Assembly: GCA_910592005.1 (NCBI GenBank)
Contig: CAJVPP010000349.1
Span: 1 to 35,195, forward strand
DNA length: 35,195 nt
Direction: 5' to 3'
Source of the DNA: Funneliformis mosseae
Taxonomy: Eukaryota; Glomeromycota; Glomeromycetes; Glomerales; Glomeraceae
Positions 32,330 to 35,195 of the stretch are shown here, one piece after another. How positions within the stretch are numbered: position 1 is the first letter of the stretch; each line of letters begins with the position of its first letter. A program made the translations under genes and the position numbers. The notes beneath the pieces were generated by a model that did not search any database, had not been told where the DNA came from, and was given only the letters and a program-made list of their open reading frames with translations.

Positions 32330-33925
32330 TTTAAATTCTTAAAACTTTTAAATTAAAAGTAAGACTTAATAGAAATTTAAAAAATTTTTTAATTTTAAAA
32401 AAAACTAAATATTAATTTACTTTATATTTATAATTGATCTAAAATCTTTAAATCTTAAAAGATTTAAATTAAAAATAAATCTTATTATAAAAATTTTTAA
32501 ATTAAAAAAATATTTAACATTAACTTATCTTATATTGATTTAAAATCTATTGTAAAATTTTTGTATCATAAATAATTTTTATTATAAAAAATTTTTTTAA
32601 ATTTTTAAAAGTAAAATATTAAAACTAGTTTATTTATAAACTATTTTAAATTTTTGAAACTTTAGATTAGAGATAAATTTTAATAAAAATTATTAATATT
32701 TTTTAATATTAATTTATTTTTATAAATTAATCTAAAAATTCTTCAAGCTTTAGAATTAAAGGTAAATTTTTATAAAAGAAAGATATATTAAATTTTTTAA
32801 AAAAATTAAAAAAGAAATTAACTAACACTTACTTTTTTATATATTTTAAAATTTTTAAATTAAAGGTAAAATTATAAAAATTTCTAATTAAAATTATTTT
32901 TTGAATTTAAAAAAAACTAATATTAACTTATTTTACAGACTGATTTAAAACTAAAAATTTTTAAACTATAAAATTTTTAAATTAAAGATAAATTTTATTC
33001 TAAAATTTTTAATTAAATTTTATAAAAAAAAAAAATATTATTATTAATAATAGTTTACTTTTATATACTAATATAAAAAATTCTTTAAATCTTAAAATTA
33101 GAAATAAATTTTTATAGAGAAAATTATATTAAATTTTTAAAAAAACTAATTAATACTTATTTTTTTTGTAAGTTTTAAAACTTTTGAATAAAGATAAATC
33201 TTATTATAAAGTTTTTAATTAATTTTTTTTTTGAATTTTTAAAAAAAAACTTACATTAGCTTATTTTATAAATTGATCTAGATTTAATAATTTTAAATTA
33301 TTAAAATTTTTAGATTAAAGGTAAGTCTTATTATAAAACTTTTAAATTTTAATTAAATTTTTTTTATTTAAAATAATATATTTAATATTAGCTTATTTTA
33401 TTATAAATTAATTTAAAATTTCTATATCATAAATATTTAAATTAGAAATAAGTTATTATAAAAAATTAAAATTTTTTTAAATTAAAAATATATATAAATA
33501 ATATTAACTTATTTTATAATCTGATTTGAAATCTTTAAATTATAAAATTTTTGAATTAGAAATAAGTAAATTTTATTATAAAAATTTTATAATTAAAGAA
33601 AAAATTATTAATATTAGCTTATAGTCTAATTCAGATTTTTAAAATCTTTGATTAGAAATAAGTTTTAATAAAAAATTATAATATTTTTTAATTATAAATA
33701 AATTACTTTTATAAACTAATTTAAAGTTATAATTGAAGATAAGTTTCTATAGAAAAAGAATATAAAATTTTTTAAAAAATTTAAAAAAGAAAATTAACTA
33801 ATATTTCTATTTTATTAATTTAAAAATTTTAGATTAAAAGTAAATTCTATTGTAAAAGTTTTTTAATTAAATAATTTTTTTCATTTATAATAATTAATAG
33901 TAACTTATTTTGTAGACTGATTTAA
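32330..33925. repeat. Degenerate tandem array, period about 105 bp
   Basis: The landmark ATTAAAGGTAAAT (variants ATTAGAAATAAGT and AATAAAGATAAAT) recurs near 32,360, 32,464, 32,570, 32,668, 32,753, 32,860, 32,980, 33,100, 33,190, 33,315, 33,440, 33,550, 33,650, 33,738 and 33,832. Each is followed by TTTTATTATAAAA and then by TTAATATTAACTTATTTTAT. That gives about 15 strongly diverged, satellite-like units. No coding function is seen. Confidence 0.7.
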
Positions 33926-33944
33926 ATCTATTATACCCTAAAAA

Positions 33945-34325
33945 TATTAATATATGAAATATATGTTTAGAATATTTTAAATAAGAATACATAATTAGAA
34001 TATTCTAAATACAAAAATTATTTGAAATATTTACTTGTTTAAATACACATTTATCCTAAATGCATATTTTAGATATCCTAAATATATATTTCAGATAATG
34101 ATCCAAATAAATATTTCAGACAATATTCTAAATGCTTATTTTATATATTTTAAATATACATTTCAGACAATATTTTAAATATATATTTTAAATAATATTT
34201 CAAATACTTATTTTAAATATTCTAAATATATATTTAGATAATTTTTTAAATGAACATTTTAAATAATATATTAAATACTCATTTCAAATATCTTAAATAC
34301 ATATTTTAAATAATATTTGAAATAG
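33945..34325. repeat. Short-period degenerate tandem array
   Basis: Units of roughly 25-30 bp built on ATATTCTAAATATATATTTC with AGA or AAATA between them recur more than ten times with C/T variation, directly before the transposase remnant. Confidence 0.65.
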
Positions 34326-34340
34326 ATATTAATAGTAATA

Positions 34341-34725
34341 TCTTAAAAATAAAAGCAGATTTTTTTGCTAGGCGGTTTTCTATAGAAGATTTTCATTAAT
34401 CAAAGGGATGATTAACTGACTTTAAAAAAAAACATAGATTGCGTTAATTTCAAAAGTAAGGTAAAGCTTTAAGTGCTCCTTCTACTGAACCAATAGAAAA
34501 TAATTATATTACTTTACAATAATTTCTTAAACACTATGACCTTGAAGATATTTGAAATGGAGACAAAACTGATCTCTTTTGGAAATGGAACCTTCTAAAG
34601 TTTTAGCATATGATCCTATATCTGATCATAAAAAGAAAAATCTTGCATTACTATATTTTGTATAACAAATACAATAGGAACTGAAAAAATAGCTCTTACT
34701 TTTATTCACAAATACAAAACTAGAG
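34341..34725 (+). pseudogene. pogo/Tigger-type (DDE_1, CENP-B-like) transposase fragment
   Basis: The plus-strand translation gives the family's words in order: KKHRLR, ALSAPSTEPIENN, FLKHYDLEDI, LFWKMEPSKVLA, DHKKKNLALL and, after a frame change near 34,660, a GTEKIALTFIHKYKT segment. The region around NGD.T.LFW is the first catalytic Asp block of DDE_1 transposases (usually D-E-T-G), here already altered. Several stops replace expected Gln or Trp codons (LR-stop-FQK-stop-G; LQ-stop-FL; DI-stop-NGD). The fragment ends where the foldback element at 34,722 begins, so it was dead or was interrupted by that insertion. Confidence 0.78.
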
Positions 34726-35195
34726 TTCTGGACGAGTCAAGTTAACTCACAAGTCAGATAAGCTGAGTTGAGTTTAAATCAAGTTGAGTTTATGTTTTTT
34801 TTGACTCGATGATTTACAAGTCAAGCCAAATTTAAGTCAAGTTAAATATTTAACTTGACTCAATTTAAATTTGACTTGATTCGAGTTGACTTGAGTTGAC
34901 TTGAATAATTTTTTTATCATTCAAGAAGAACGATGATAAATCATTCAACTTGAATGATTTTTTTTATCGTTCAAGAAGAATGATGATGAATCGTTCAACT
35001 TGAATAATTATTTTTATTGTTTAAGAAGAATGATAACGAATCTTTGCTCTTCCCCCCTTCTTGATCTTTTCATTTTTTTTATTATTTTTTTTTAAAATTG
35101 AATTGAGTTAAAATCAAATTGAGTCAAATTGAGTCGAGTTTAAAATTTATATAACTCGAATCAAATCAAATTGAAAGATTTTATAAAATAAATTT
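34722..35195. mobile_element. Foldback element, truncated by window edge
   Basis: The left tip GAGTTCTGGACGAGTCAAGT is followed by dense TCAAGTTGAGTTGACTTG-type words on both strands. Next come three about 50-bp modules with ATCGTTCAAGAAGAACGAT-like palindromes (34,910-35,040) and then a return of GAGTCAAATTGAGTCGAGTT words. The order (tip, word-rich arm, 50-bp module core, arm) is the same as in the element at 3,098-4,583. The right tip lies outside the window. It interrupts the pogo transposase fragment. Confidence 0.65.

Noticed and set aside
1..35195. tRNA, rRNA or other structured RNA genes
   Set aside because: I scanned for tRNA-like arms and conserved rRNA words on both strands and saw none. 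A covariance-model search would be needed to exclude small RNAs.

Overview
The window looks like nuclear DNA of a filamentous fungus of the Glomeromycotina (arbuscular mycorrhizal fungi, Rhizophagus-like). The reasons are: very AT-rich DNA; genes with several short introns (66-127 nt, GTATGT/GTAAGT-type donors, YAG acceptors); a mix of families that is expanded in that group (Crinkler, BTB-BACK-TLDc, F-box/LRR, HMG-box, SAM methyltransferase, secreted subtilase); and much transposon debris. The assignment is inferred from protein families and genome style. No rRNA or marker gene is present.

Layout. Positions 1 to about 5,000 are extremely AT-rich, without intact genes, and carry a 1.5-kb foldback element (about 3,098-4,583) built from about 50-bp modules. 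Positions about 5,000-27,400 form a more GC-rich gene island. In order it holds: a broken Crinkler-type gene (minus, 5,541-7,770); a three-exon SAM methyltransferase (plus, 9,043-10,129); an HMG-box protein (plus, 12,267-13,277); an eight-exon I-BAR/IMD (Ivy1-like) protein of 899 residues (minus, 13,847-17,130); an F-box/leucine-rich protein (plus, 18,036-19,670); a BTB-BACK-TLDc protein (minus, 19,897-21,324); and a secreted proteinase K-type subtilase (plus, 25,554-26,855). The gaps hold small non-autonomous transposons, two of them hAT-type with perfect 8-bp target-site duplications.

Positions about 27,400-35,195 return to extreme AT-richness. They hold a decayed Tc1-type transposon with readable terminal inverted repeats, three MITEs, a degenerate tandem array with a period near 105 bp, a second short tandem array, and a dead pogo/Tigger-type transposase fragment. 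A second foldback element of the same build as the one on the left interrupts that fragment and runs off the window.

The genes do not form a pathway. They are separate fungal genes placed convergently (HMG/IMD, F-box/TLDc) or divergently (IMD/F-box). The main themes are the sharp two-compartment composition, C-to-T type decay of transposases in the AT-rich flanks, and a foldback-element class with shared tips and shared 50-bp modules. I did not find a clearly new multi-gene system.
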